Shown: positions 1-6,585, numbered from the stretch's first letter. The stretch is DNA of 9,142 nt from JBLHGU01 sp047615875 (GCA_047615875.1 JBLHGU010000212.1:1-9142), one strand, 5' to 3'. Notes: generated from the sequence alone by a model not told the origin. Translations and numbers: made by a program.

Positions 1-17
1 TCTGGATTTTCGTTCAT
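1..17 (-). CDS. 5' end of an unidentified leftward gene (partial)
   Basis: Only the first five codons (Met-Asn-Glu-Asn-Pro) and two further bases lie in the window, so the product cannot be identified. The start is supported by a strong Shine-Dalgarno sequence, CAGGAG, on the minus strand at 29-24, six bases before the ATG at 17-15. The gene would be divergent from the PhzF-like gene at 136. Its ribosome-binding site lies inside a perfect inverted repeat (24-52), described separately. It is called from the start signal alone, so a chance match cannot be excluded. Confidence 0.45.
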
Positions 18-23
18 TGCGGG

Positions 24-52
24 CTCCTGTTTTCTTGAGTGATTAACAGGAG
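24..52 (-). promoter_or_regulatory. inverted repeat covering the ribosome-binding site of the leftward gene
   Basis: CTCCTGTT (24-31) and AACAGGAG (45-52) are perfect 8-bp complements separated by 13 bases. In the leftward transcript the first arm (52-45) would be made first and the second arm (31-24) contains the CAGGAG ribosome-binding site of the gene starting at 17. A folded leader would therefore hide that site. The same dyad could instead be a DNA operator for a dimeric repressor. A possible minus-strand -10 (TATACT, 83-78) would give a leader that includes the whole repeat, but I see no good -35 for it. Confidence 0.5.
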
Positions 53-135
53 AAAGTTTGAGCACTTCTATTACATTAGTATAGAGGTCGATTTAAGGTC
101 GCTTACGTTTCAATAACCATTTTTTAAAAGAGATT

Positions 136-981
136 ATGAATATTCAACATATCGCAGCTTTCTCACATAATGATGTGGGAGGAAATCCAGCAGGGGTGTT
201 GATTTCTGAAAAAATGCCGAGTGAAAGCACCATGCTCGAAGTGGCGAAAGACGTTGGATATTCCGAAACCGCCTTTTTAACGCCGCAAGAAGGTGGTTGG
301 CGTATCAGATATTTTGCTCCAGAAATGGAGGTGCCATTTTGCGGACATGCGACCATCGCAAGTGGTGCGGCACTGGGAGAATATTCCGGTCTGGGTACTC
401 ATAAGCTTTTCCTCAACCAGGGGGAAATCACTGTTCAGGTTTCTAGATCTGATGCCGGCGTACTGACGGTAACTTTACAGTCCCCAGGGACGTGGTCGAA
501 AGAAGCACCGCCAGCTATGTTGGAAAATTTGCTTGGCTGTTTTAACTTTTCTGCAGATGAGTTAGATAATAGGTTTCCTATGAGAATAGCTTTTGCCGGA
601 GCAAAGCACCTGATTCTTGTGCTGAGGGATAAAAAAACCCTTTCACAAATGGCCTATGACTATGATCAGCTAAAAACGATTATGTCAGAGGAAGGGTTCA
701 TTACAATCAGTTTGCTGTGGTCAGAGTCTAAGCAGGTGTTTCACTCGCGTAATCCGTTTCCACCCGGGGGGGTGTATGAAGATCCCGCCACTGGAGCTGC
801 AGCCGCGGCATTTGCCGGCTATTTACGGGATATAAATTATGCTTGCGACAATCGGCTGGAAATATTGCAGGGTCACGATATGGGAGTGCCTTCGCGCTTA
901 CTAGTTGAGTTTGGTAACTCACCCGGAGAAGGCATTAATGTCACGGGTGAAACTCGATACTTGAATAAAGCCGATGATTAA
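136..981 (+). CDS. PhzF family isomerase/epimerase-like protein
   Basis: This 281-residue protein belongs to the PhzF family (diaminopimelate-epimerase fold, two similar halves), whose best-known member isomerises DHHA in phenazine synthesis. Most genomic members have unknown substrates and are probably cytosolic isomerases. Visible hallmarks are the N-terminal NPAGV (17-21), the glutamate in SETAF (Glu44) at the place of the PhzF catalytic acid, the FCGHAT motif (68-73), and the EDPATGAA motif at about 215-222. Length is normal for the family and the frame is intact. The start at 136 is preceded by a modest AAGAGA and gives the usual N-terminal beta strand. No other phenazine gene is present, so a phenazine role is not supported; it is better read as an orphan PhzF-like enzyme. 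A weak TTGAGC/TATAGA promoter (58-63, 80-85) may serve it. Confidence 0.9.
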   Translation: MNIQHIAAFSHNDVGGNPAGVLISEKMPSESTMLEVAKDVGYSETAFLTPQEGGWRIRYFAPEMEVPFCGHATIASGAALGEYSGLGTHKLFLNQGEITVQVSRSDAGVLTVTLQSPGTWSKEAPPAMLENLLGCFNFSADELDNRFPMRIAFAGAKHLILVLRDKKTLSQMAYDYDQLKTIMSEEGFITISLLWSESKQVFHSRNPFPPGGVYEDPATGAAAAAFAGYLRDINYACDNRLEILQGHDMGVPSRLLVEFGNSPGEGINVTGETRYLNKADD

Positions 982-989
982 CAGCTCGT

Positions 990-1020
990 ATCAGCCGACG
1001 GTCTTTTTTTGTCGGCTGAT
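990..1020. terminator. perfect 10-bp hairpin between convergent genes, possible bidirectional terminator
   Basis: ATCAGCCGAC (990-999) pairs perfectly with GTCGGCTGAT (1011-1020) around an 11-base loop. It begins nine bases after the phzF-like stop codon and lies 42 bases beyond the gcdH stop codon on the other strand, so its position fits a shared terminator. It is odd, because the run of seven T lies in the loop (1004-1010) and neither strand has a U tract after the stem. A canonical intrinsic terminator is therefore not shown. Confidence 0.5.
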
Positions 1021-1062
1021 TGAGTTCAAATTGTATGCGTGACTAATAGCCTAACCTGGTAT

Positions 1063-2280
1063 TCAGAAAAATGCCTGAATGCCAGTCTGCGCCCTGCCTA
1101 GAATCAATGCATGTACATCGTGAGTGCCTTCATAGGTATTAACCGCTTCCAGATTCATCGCATGTCGAATAATGTGATACTCGTCAGAAACGCCATTACC
1201 ACCATGCATATCTCTTGCAACACGGGCGATATCAAGGGCCTTGCCGCAGCTGTTGCGTTTGATCAGTGAAACCGTTTCTGGAGCTAATTGATCGGTATCT
1301 CGTAATCTGCCAGCTTGCAGGCAGGCCTGCAGTCCAATGTGAATTTCAGTCTGCATATCGGCAAGTTTCTTTTGTACCAGCTGGTTAGCTGCCAGTGGGC
1401 GGCCGAATTGTTTTCTATCCAGGGTGTATTGTCTTGCTGCATGCCAACAAAATTCTGCTGCACCTAGTGCTCCCCAGGCAATGCCAAAACGGGCGCTATT
1501 CAAACAGCCAAATGGACCTTTTAGACCAGATACGTTTGGTAACAGGTTCTCTTCTGGTACAAGCACATCGTCCATCACTATCTCGCCAGTAATGGATGCC
1601 CGTAACGAGAATTTGCCTTCAATTTTGGGTGTTGATAAACCTTCCATTCCACGTTCTAGGATAAAGCCACGGATTGCATCATCTTCTGTTTTTCCCCATA
1701 CAACGCAGACATCTGCTGCTGGAGAATTGGTGATCCACATCTTGGTGCCATTTAGAACATAGCCGCCGTCAACCTTTCGGGCCCGTGTTTTCATGCCACC
1801 TGGGTCCGATCCATGATCGGGTTCGGTTAGACCAAAGCAGCCAATCTTTTTGCCACTGGCAAGGTCGGGCAGGTACTTTTGGCGTTGCTCTTCAGAACCA
1901 TAGGCATAAATTGGATACATAACCAGGCTCGACTGGACGCTCATAGCGGAACGAAAGCCGGAGTCGACACGTTCTACCTCTCGGGCAATTAAACCGTAGC
2001 AAACGTAGTTCACCTCGGCGCAGCCATATTCTGCGGGCAGTGTACTGCCCAGAAGACCCAATTCTCCCATTTCTGTGAAGATTTCAGGGAAAAACACTTC
2101 ATTTCTATTTGCTTCCAGGATGCGGGGCATTAGTTTGTCCTGGCAGTAATCCCTGGTGCTATCCATCACCAGGCGTTCTTCCTCATTCAACTGATCGCGC
2201 AGGAGGAAAGGATCATCCCATTGAAAGTTTGCACGCGTGGATTTGCCAGGATTGTGGATATCGGTGGCGGCTTGGTTCAT
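1063..2280 (-). CDS. gcdH: glutaryl-CoA dehydrogenase
   Basis: This 405-residue FAD flavoenzyme of the acyl-CoA dehydrogenase family oxidises and decarboxylates glutaryl-CoA to crotonyl-CoA and CO2, late in lysine, tryptophan and glutarate breakdown, passing electrons to ETF. Domain order is an N-terminal helical part (about 25-140), a central beta domain opening with the FGLTEPDHGSDPG motif (149-161), and a C-terminal helical part from about 250. The catalytic base is Glu384 in NTYEGTHD. Arg110 in GFRSAMSVQSSLV matches the arginine that binds the distal carboxylate in GCDH, which argues for glutaryl-CoA rather than a plain fatty acyl-CoA. The C-terminal ALILGRAQTG is also GCDH-like. The start is supported by GGAG six bases upstream. 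The usual gcd-linked CoA-transferase gene is not next to it, and the gene lies between two terminator-like hairpins, so it is probably monocistronic. Confidence 0.93.
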   Translation of the reverse strand: MNQAATDIHNPGKSTRANFQWDDPFLLRDQLNEEERLVMDSTRDYCQDKLMPRILEANRNEVFFPEIFTEMGELGLLGSTLPAEYGCAEVNYVCYGLIAREVERVDSGFRSAMSVQSSLVMYPIYAYGSEEQRQKYLPDLASGKKIGCFGLTEPDHGSDPGGMKTRARKVDGGYVLNGTKMWITNSPAADVCVVWGKTEDDAIRGFILERGMEGLSTPKIEGKFSLRASITGEIVMDDVLVPEENLLPNVSGLKGPFGCLNSARFGIAWGALGAAEFCWHAARQYTLDRKQFGRPLAANQLVQKKLADMQTEIHIGLQACLQAGRLRDTDQLAPETVSLIKRNSCGKALDIARVARDMHGGNGVSDEYHIIRHAMNLEAVNTYEGTHDVHALILGRAQTGIQAFF

Positions 2281-2337
2281 GATTGCTCCGTGAATGGGTT
2301 AAGCAGGGGTACTAGGCTAGCTAGGGGAGGGGAGCTA

Positions 2338-2366
2338 ATTATCCTGAATTCAGCCTGAAATGGCTA
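2338..2366 (-). promoter_or_regulatory. candidate gcdH promoter
   Basis: On the minus strand, TAGCCA (2366-2361) and GATAAT (2343-2338) are separated by exactly 17 bases and match sigma-70 consensus at 4 and 5 of 6 positions. The predicted start near 2331 would give a leader of about 50 bases. The spacer holds a perfect 10-bp palindrome CTGAATTCAG (2344-2353) followed by a further CTGAA (2355-2359), which could be an operator. The position after the aceA terminator and before gcdH is right for a promoter, but the call rests on short matches. Confidence 0.4.
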
Positions 2367-2407
2367 CGGACAATTTGCAATTATTCGCTATGCTTTGAAG
2401 TAGAAAC

Positions 2408-2436
2408 AAAAAAAGGCGGGGAAATCCCGCCTTTTT
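2408..2436 (-). terminator. intrinsic terminator of aceA
   Basis: GGCGGG (2415-2420) and CCCGCC (2426-2431) form a GC-rich stem with a five-base loop, and flanking A and T runs extend it to 11 bp. Read on the minus strand the stem is followed by seven T, G, then three T. It begins 18 bases after the aceA stop codon. This is the clearest terminator in the window and should uncouple gcdH from aceA. The T run on the plus strand (2432-2436) is shorter, so it is mainly a leftward terminator. Confidence 0.9.
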
Positions 2437-2453
2437 AGTTGAAACAGTTAAGG

Positions 2454-4049
2454 CTAGCCAAACTGATTCATGGTGTTGTCCTTACCAGAGGCCTTTAGTG
2501 CGGCTTCACCTGAAAAGTATCCTTTGTGGTCGTCACCGATATCGGAGCCAGCCATGTTTTGATGCTTAACGCAGGCGATACCCTGCCGTAGTTCTTTGCG
2601 TTGTACATTTTCAACATAGCCCAGCATACCCAGGTCACCAAAATAGTCGCGGGCAAGATTGTCAGTAGACAGTGCAACCGAGTGATAGGTCGGTAGGGTG
2701 ATCAGATGATGGAACACACCAGCTTCACGAGCGGAGTCGGCCTGGAAAGTACGAATTCGCTCATCAGCCTCTTTAGATAGTTCGGTTCCGTCATAATCTA
2801 CACTCATTAAAGCGGCTCGATCATAGGCCGAAACATCTGTACCCGCTTCGCTCCAGGCATCGTATACCTGTTGACGGAAGTTTAAGGTCCAATTGAAAGA
2901 GGGACTATTGTTATACACCAGTTTAGCATTTGGGATGACTTCGCGGATGCGATTAACCATGCCTGAAATCTGACCAATATGCGGCTTTTCGGTTTCGATC
3001 CACAGCAGATCTGCACCGTTCTGCAGAGATGCGATACAGTCGAGCACTACGCGGTCTTCGCCAGTGCCAGGTTTGAACTGAAACAGACCATTGGGCATTC
3101 GTTTGGCGCGAAGCAGTTTGCCTTCCTGCTTAATGATGACATCGCCATGAGAAATATCATCAGCGCTGGATACAACATCGCCGTCAATAAATGAATTGTA
3201 CTGATCACCTATATCACCGGCTTCGTTTGAAGCGGCAATCTGTTTGGTCAAGCCAGCTCCTAGTGAATCAGTACGAGTAACAATTACACCGTCGTCTACA
3301 CCAAGCTCCAGGAAGGCGTAACGAATCGCACGAACCTTGGCAAGGAAGTCAGAGTGAGGAACGGTTACTTTGCCGTCCTGGTGACCACATTGCTTCTCGT
3401 CGGATACCTGGTTTTCTACCTGTAGGCAGCAAGCACCCGCTTCAATAAGCTTTTTCGCTAGAAGGTAAGTGGCTTCTTCGTTACCAAAGCCCGCATCGAT
3501 ATCCGCAACGATCGGAACAACGTGGGTTTCAAAGTTGTCGATCTGTCCCTGAATGCGTTTTTCAGCAACATCGTCACCTGCTTCACGGGCTGCGTCCAGT
3601 TCTCGAAACAGTCCGCCCAGCTCGCGGGCATCGGCCTGACGTAGAAAAGTATAAAGCTCTTCGATGAGTGCCGGTACGGAGGTTTTCTCATGCATGGACT
3701 GATCTGGCAGAGGGCCGAATTCTGAACGTAATGCGGCAATCATCCAACCAGAAAGATACAGGTATCGACCTTTGGTTGTGGTCAAATATTTTTTGATTGC
3801 AATCATCTTCTGCTGGGCAATAAATCCGTGCCACACACCCAGAGACATGGTGTAGTTGGCGGGGTCTGCATCATAGGCTGCCATGTCTTCACGCATTATA
3901 TTTGAGGTATATCGGGCGATGTCCAGACCGGTCTTGAAGCGGTTTTGGGCCTTCATACGTGCAACGTTTTCAGGGTCAACATTCCAGCTTGCGCCCTGGG
4001 CCTGAATCAGCTGATCAGCGGCGGCGATATCCGCGTTGTACTGCGACAT
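2454..4049 (-). CDS. aceA: isocitrate lyase, long Pseudomonas-type form
   Basis: Isocitrate lyase splits isocitrate into glyoxylate and succinate, the first step of the glyoxylate shunt, allowing growth on acetate, fatty acids and other acetyl-CoA sources. The 531 residues equal the P. aeruginosa enzyme and exceed the roughly 434 of E. coli AceA. The catalytic loop is KQCGH (219-223, Cys221), where E. coli has KKCGH. The metal-binding stretch DIDAGFG begins at Asp183 with Asp185. Other conserved blocks are SGWMIAALRS, ETHVVPIVADIDAG, WIETEKPH, NNSPSFNW and the C-terminal KHQNMAGSDIGDDHK. The start has GGAGA seven bases upstream and gives the family N-terminus. The gene is divergent from the LysR gene, ends in its own terminator, and has no malate synthase or aceK beside it in this window. 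Confidence 0.97.
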   Translation of the reverse strand: MSQYNADIAAADQLIQAQGASWNVDPENVARMKAQNRFKTGLDIARYTSNIMREDMAAYDADPANYTMSLGVWHGFIAQQKMIAIKKYLTTTKGRYLYLSGWMIAALRSEFGPLPDQSMHEKTSVPALIEELYTFLRQADARELGGLFRELDAAREAGDDVAEKRIQGQIDNFETHVVPIVADIDAGFGNEEATYLLAKKLIEAGACCLQVENQVSDEKQCGHQDGKVTVPHSDFLAKVRAIRYAFLELGVDDGVIVTRTDSLGAGLTKQIAASNEAGDIGDQYNSFIDGDVVSSADDISHGDVIIKQEGKLLRAKRMPNGLFQFKPGTGEDRVVLDCIASLQNGADLLWIETEKPHIGQISGMVNRIREVIPNAKLVYNNSPSFNWTLNFRQQVYDAWSEAGTDVSAYDRAALMSVDYDGTELSKEADERIRTFQADSAREAGVFHHLITLPTYHSVALSTDNLARDYFGDLGMLGYVENVQRKELRQGIACVKHQNMAGSDIGDDHKGYFSGEAALKASGKDNTMNQFG

Positions 4050-4121
4050 GAGTAGTCTCCAAACAGAGTTTTTAGTGAGTGTTAGCCGGATGGGAATCCA
4101 ACTAGAAATTAACGTGACCGA

Positions 4122-4150
4122 ATACTAGCTATTGCTGGATCATAATTGAA
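4122..4150 (-). promoter_or_regulatory. candidate aceA promoter
   Basis: On the minus strand TTCAAT (4150-4145) and TAGTAT (4127-4122) are 17 bases apart, matching consensus at only 3 and 4 of 6 positions. A weak core promoter is common where a LysR activator is needed. The predicted start near 4115 leaves a leader of about 65 bases and puts the 4172-4188 dyad at about -65, the classical LysR recognition position. That geometry, more than the hexamers, supports the call. Confidence 0.35.
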
Positions 4151-4174
4151 ATAAATGTAGATTATCTTTATTAT
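4146..4174 (+). promoter_or_regulatory. promoter of the LysR gene
   Basis: TTGAAA (4146-4151), a 17-base spacer, and TATTAT (4169-4174) each match sigma-70 consensus at 5 of 6 positions. Transcription would start near 4181, about 33 bases before the ATG at 4214. The -35 overlaps that proposed for aceA on the other strand, and the -10 overlaps the left arm of the LysR-type dyad, the arrangement expected for autorepression. Confidence 0.65.
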
Positions 4175-4188
4175 TCACACGGTGAATA
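4172..4188. promoter_or_regulatory. LysR-type operator (T-N11-A dyad)
   Basis: TATTCAC (4172-4178) and GTGAATA (4182-4188) are perfect 7-bp arms around ACG. Within it, T4174 to A4186 fits the T-N11-A LysR box. It is the most symmetrical site in the aceA/lysR gap, overlaps the -10 of the regulator promoter, and lies about 65 bp upstream of the inferred aceA start. Binding by the neighbouring regulator is inferred from this layout. Confidence 0.6.
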
Positions 4189-4213
4189 TGTCTGGAATTT
4201 TTGTGGATTACCT

Positions 4214-5152
4214 ATGAATATTGGCCGAGTAGATCTAAATTTGCTGGTGTACCTGGATGTGTTGTTACGGGAAAGGAACGTTACCCGTGCGGCGAATCAA
4301 CTAGGTTTAAGTCAGCCTGCCATGAGCAACGGTCTCAGGCGTTTACGCACCCTGTTTGAAGACCCCATACTGGTTAGAACTAGCGATGGCATGACCCCTA
4401 CAGAGCGTGCTGAAGAGTTGCAGCCGGTAATTCGTCAGGTGTTGGCTGCTATAGATAAAGCGATACAACCAAACACTGATTTTGATCCAGCAAGTGCGAA
4501 ACAAGTTTTTCGAATTATGGCCAGTGATTATGCTGAGTCGACCCTGTTGCCACATTTTTTAATGCGCTTGCGCGAGTCGGCTCCCGGCATTAGCCTGGAT
4601 ATAATGACTCCCAGCGACGTTAGTTTTCATGACGTCGAGCAGGGCAAGGTGGATATGGCTATTAACCGATTTGATTCTCTTCCGCAGTCATTTCACCAGA
4701 AAGATTTATGGCAGGATGAGTTTTCCTGCTTAGTGGGAGTGAATAATCCGGTGCTTAATGATTTCACGCTGGAATCTTATCTAGAGGCTCAGCATGTGTG
4801 GGTGAGTAAAACCGGTATGGGTGTTGGCGTAGGAGTGGACCCCGATGATGTGCAACGGCTGGGCTGGGTTGATGGAGCGTTGAATCGTTTGAAACTCAAG
4901 CGCCGTATCACCCTGTTTACCCGTCACTATCAGGCAGCAATGTTACTGACTGAACAATCTGACCTGATTGTGACTTTGCCTTCGCGTGCTGCTGAACTAC
5001 AACGGAATAATCCTCGGGTAGTTATTAAGCAGCCGCCCTTTGAAATCCCACCTATTGATTTAAAAATGGCCTGGAGCCCGTTACTGCACAATAATCAGGC
5101 ACATCGCTGGATGCGCCAGCTAATTACGCAAGTGGCAGAAAATATTCAGTAA
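4214..5152 (+). CDS. LysR-type transcriptional regulator
   Basis: A 312-residue LysR-family regulator. The N-terminal winged helix-turn-helix covers about residues 6-65, with the recognition region NVTRAANQLGLSQPAMSNGL (22-41) followed by LRRLRTLFEDPILVR, both highly typical. A linker helix is followed by a periplasmic-binding-protein-like effector domain (about 91-305). The RTSDGMTPT stretch recalls the NodD/NahR/LinR-like branch, which often senses aromatic or small carboxylic ligands; this placement is by eye. It is divergent from aceA with a dyad between them, so control of aceA and of itself is the simplest inference. The glutarate regulator GcdR is also a LysR protein and gcdH lies close by, so gcdH is an alternative target. 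The ribosome-binding site is weak (GGA, seven bases before the ATG). The gene ends eight bases from the convergent aminotransferase gene. Confidence 0.93.
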   Translation: MNIGRVDLNLLVYLDVLLRERNVTRAANQLGLSQPAMSNGLRRLRTLFEDPILVRTSDGMTPTERAEELQPVIRQVLAAIDKAIQPNTDFDPASAKQVFRIMASDYAESTLLPHFLMRLRESAPGISLDIMTPSDVSFHDVEQGKVDMAINRFDSLPQSFHQKDLWQDEFSCLVGVNNPVLNDFTLESYLEAQHVWVSKTGMGVGVGVDPDDVQRLGWVDGALNRLKLKRRITLFTRHYQAAMLLTEQSDLIVTLPSRAAELQRNNPRVVIKQPPFEIPPIDLKMAWSPLLHNNQAHRWMRQLITQVAENIQ

Positions 5153-5160
5153 ATACCTGA

Positions 5161-6555
5161 CTAATCTAGCAGCCCTTCGTCTTTTAAATCTTGCGTGGCA
5201 CGGACTATGCCTTCGCGCAATAGATTAACCATTTCGTCGATCTGCTGACGGGTGATGATCAATGCAGGCGACATAACGCACATGTTTACCAATGGTCGAA
5301 CAATTAAACCAAGTTGCTGGCAATGCTTATCTATTCGACTGCCCATTTGATAATCATCCGCAAGAGACGCCCCACCTTGACCTAATTGGCACTCAACGCA
5401 GGCCATTAATCCAACGCCTCTAACTTCTTTAACGATTTCGAGTTCAGTTAATTCTTGTAGCCGCTCCTGGAAGTAGGGGGTAATATCTCGAACATGTTGC
5501 AAGATGTTTTCCTGTTCCATGATTTCAATATTCTTCAATGCGGCTGCACAGCTGACAGGATGTGCAGAGTAGGTAAATCCATTGGAGAAGGTTGCCGAGC
5601 TGCCGTCCGGTCGATGCAAGTCGCGCATTAATCTGTCGGAAACAATACACGCGCCCAGAGGTAGATAGCCTGAGGTTAGGCCTTTGGCCGAAGTAATAAT
5701 ATCAGGTTCGATATCAAACACTTCCTCTGATGCAAACCAGTGCCCCATTCGACCGAAACCGGTAACAACCTCATCGGATATATAGACCACATCGTATTTT
5801 CGACAAACCTCAAGACACATGCGATGGTAGCCTTCAGGAGGCACAACTACGCCACCGGAGGCCAGTACGGGTTCAGCTATAAATGCCGCTACTTTATCTG
5901 CACCCAACTCAAGAATTTTGTCTTCCAGTTCCTTGATACAGGCATCTCGGAAATCGTCAATAGACTGTTCTGGCGGTCGATTAAGTGGTTTGGGAGAGCT
6001 TAAGTGGGCAAATAAGTGAGTGGCCTGATCCTGAAAATTCTTATCCCGCGATTTACCTGATGCCGAAGCAGCCAGATAAGTACTACCGTGATAGGCGTCA
6101 TGCCTGGAAATGATTATCTTCTTCTCTGGTCTTCCCAGCACGTTATTCCGAAAGCTGACAAATCTAAAAGCCGTGTCGACTGCTGTTGAACCACCCGTAG
6201 TAAAGAACACATGATCCAGATCGCCGGGTGCTAACTCGGATATCTTGCCTGACAACACAGAGGCTACATCACTGGTTAGGTTAAAAGGAGAGAAGTAGGG
6301 AATACGCATGACCTGCTCGGCAATTGCATCGGCCATTTCTTTTCTGCCATAACCTATCTGGCAGCACCACATACCACCTGGGCCATCGATTAGTTTTTTA
6401 CCATCAGAGTCAATTAAATAAATACCTTCGCCGCTAGTTACCACAGTTCGGCTGTTTTTTCTGATATCACCCAAATCTTCCCAGGGATGAACAAAGTGAC
6501 GATTGTCTAGCTCTCGGTAGTGCTCGGTATCTAAGGGATTGAAAAGTTCGGTCAT
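5161..6555 (-). CDS. class-III PLP-dependent aminotransferase (omega-amine/amino acid type)
   Basis: A 464-residue fold-type-I, class-III aminotransferase that should move an amino group from an omega-amino compound to pyruvate or 2-oxoglutarate in the cytosol. Lys291 in TSAKGLTSGYLPLGA is the Schiff-base lysine; Asp261 in DEVVTGFGR binds the pyridine nitrogen; AYHGST (154-159) carries the tyrosine that stacks on PLP; Thr328 in FTYSAHPV is the phosphate contact from the partner subunit. The N-terminal HFVHPWEDL and DGPGGMWCCQIGYG resemble the putrescine (SpuC), beta-alanine and taurine-pyruvate group, so the substrate stays open. The common GSEA(N/A)D motif reads GGSTAVDT (121-128), replacing the Glu. 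The start codon has a poor ribosome-binding site. A 15-bp palindrome lies 15 bases upstream, and the gene follows a transporter block on the same strand across 175 bases containing a long hairpin. Confidence 0.9.
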   Translation of the reverse strand: MTELFNPLDTEHYRELDNRHFVHPWEDLGDIRKNSRTVVTSGEGIYLIDSDGKKLIDGPGGMWCCQIGYGRKEMADAIAEQVMRIPYFSPFNLTSDVASVLSGKISELAPGDLDHVFFTTGGSTAVDTAFRFVSFRNNVLGRPEKKIIISRHDAYHGSTYLAASASGKSRDKNFQDQATHLFAHLSSPKPLNRPPEQSIDDFRDACIKELEDKILELGADKVAAFIAEPVLASGGVVVPPEGYHRMCLEVCRKYDVVYISDEVVTGFGRMGHWFASEEVFDIEPDIITSAKGLTSGYLPLGACIVSDRLMRDLHRPDGSSATFSNGFTYSAHPVSCAAALKNIEIMEQENILQHVRDITPYFQERLQELTELEIVKEVRGVGLMACVECQLGQGGASLADDYQMGSRIDKHCQQLGLIVRPLVNMCVMSPALIITRQQIDEMVNLLREGIVRATQDLKDEGLLD

Positions 6556-6570
6556 GGGAATTCTGCTATG

Positions 6571-6585
6571 TGTAAACTGTTTACA
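6571..6585. promoter_or_regulatory. 15-bp palindrome upstream of the aminotransferase gene, candidate operator
   Basis: TGTAAAC (6571-6577) and GTTTACA (6579-6585) are perfect arms around a single T. It ends 15 bases before the aminotransferase ATG, so a bound repressor would block the promoter or early elongation. The arms look like those of GntR or LacI family operators, but the one-base centre does not match the TyrR box, which needs six bases between TGTAAA and TTTACA. On the minus strand TTGAGG just upstream could be a -35, but I see no convincing -10. Confidence 0.5.

Noticed and set aside
766..772. A run of seven G in the PhzF-like gene that could signal a frameshift or phase-variable tract.
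   Set aside because: The frame is intact through it and continues into the conserved EDPATG motif and a normal C-terminus; seven bases is short for phase variation.
136..981. A phenazine biosynthesis locus, suggested by the PhzF-like gene.
   Set aside because: No phzA, B, C, D, E or G homologue is nearby, and orphan PhzF-like proteins with other roles are widespread.
2312..2324. Three CTAG tetramers in 13 bases in the gcdH leader, resembling half-sites of the tryptophan repressor.
   Set aside because: The spacing between the CTAG copies (5 and 4 bases) does not match the eight-base spacing of TrpR operators, and no other operator feature is present.
3458..3739. A 93-codon open frame on the minus strand inside aceA.
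   Set aside because: It overlaps highly conserved isocitrate lyase sequence in another frame, has no family resemblance, and is best explained as a shadow of aceA.
4088..4099. Small dyad GGAT-GGGA-ATCC upstream of aceA.
   Set aside because: Four-base arms are too short to separate from chance, and the site lies in the leader rather than at a typical operator position.
5740..6003. An 87-codon plus-strand open frame antisense to the aminotransferase gene.
   Set aside because: It lies opposite conserved aminotransferase sequence, including the DEVVTGFGR region, and its translation shows no recognisable domain.
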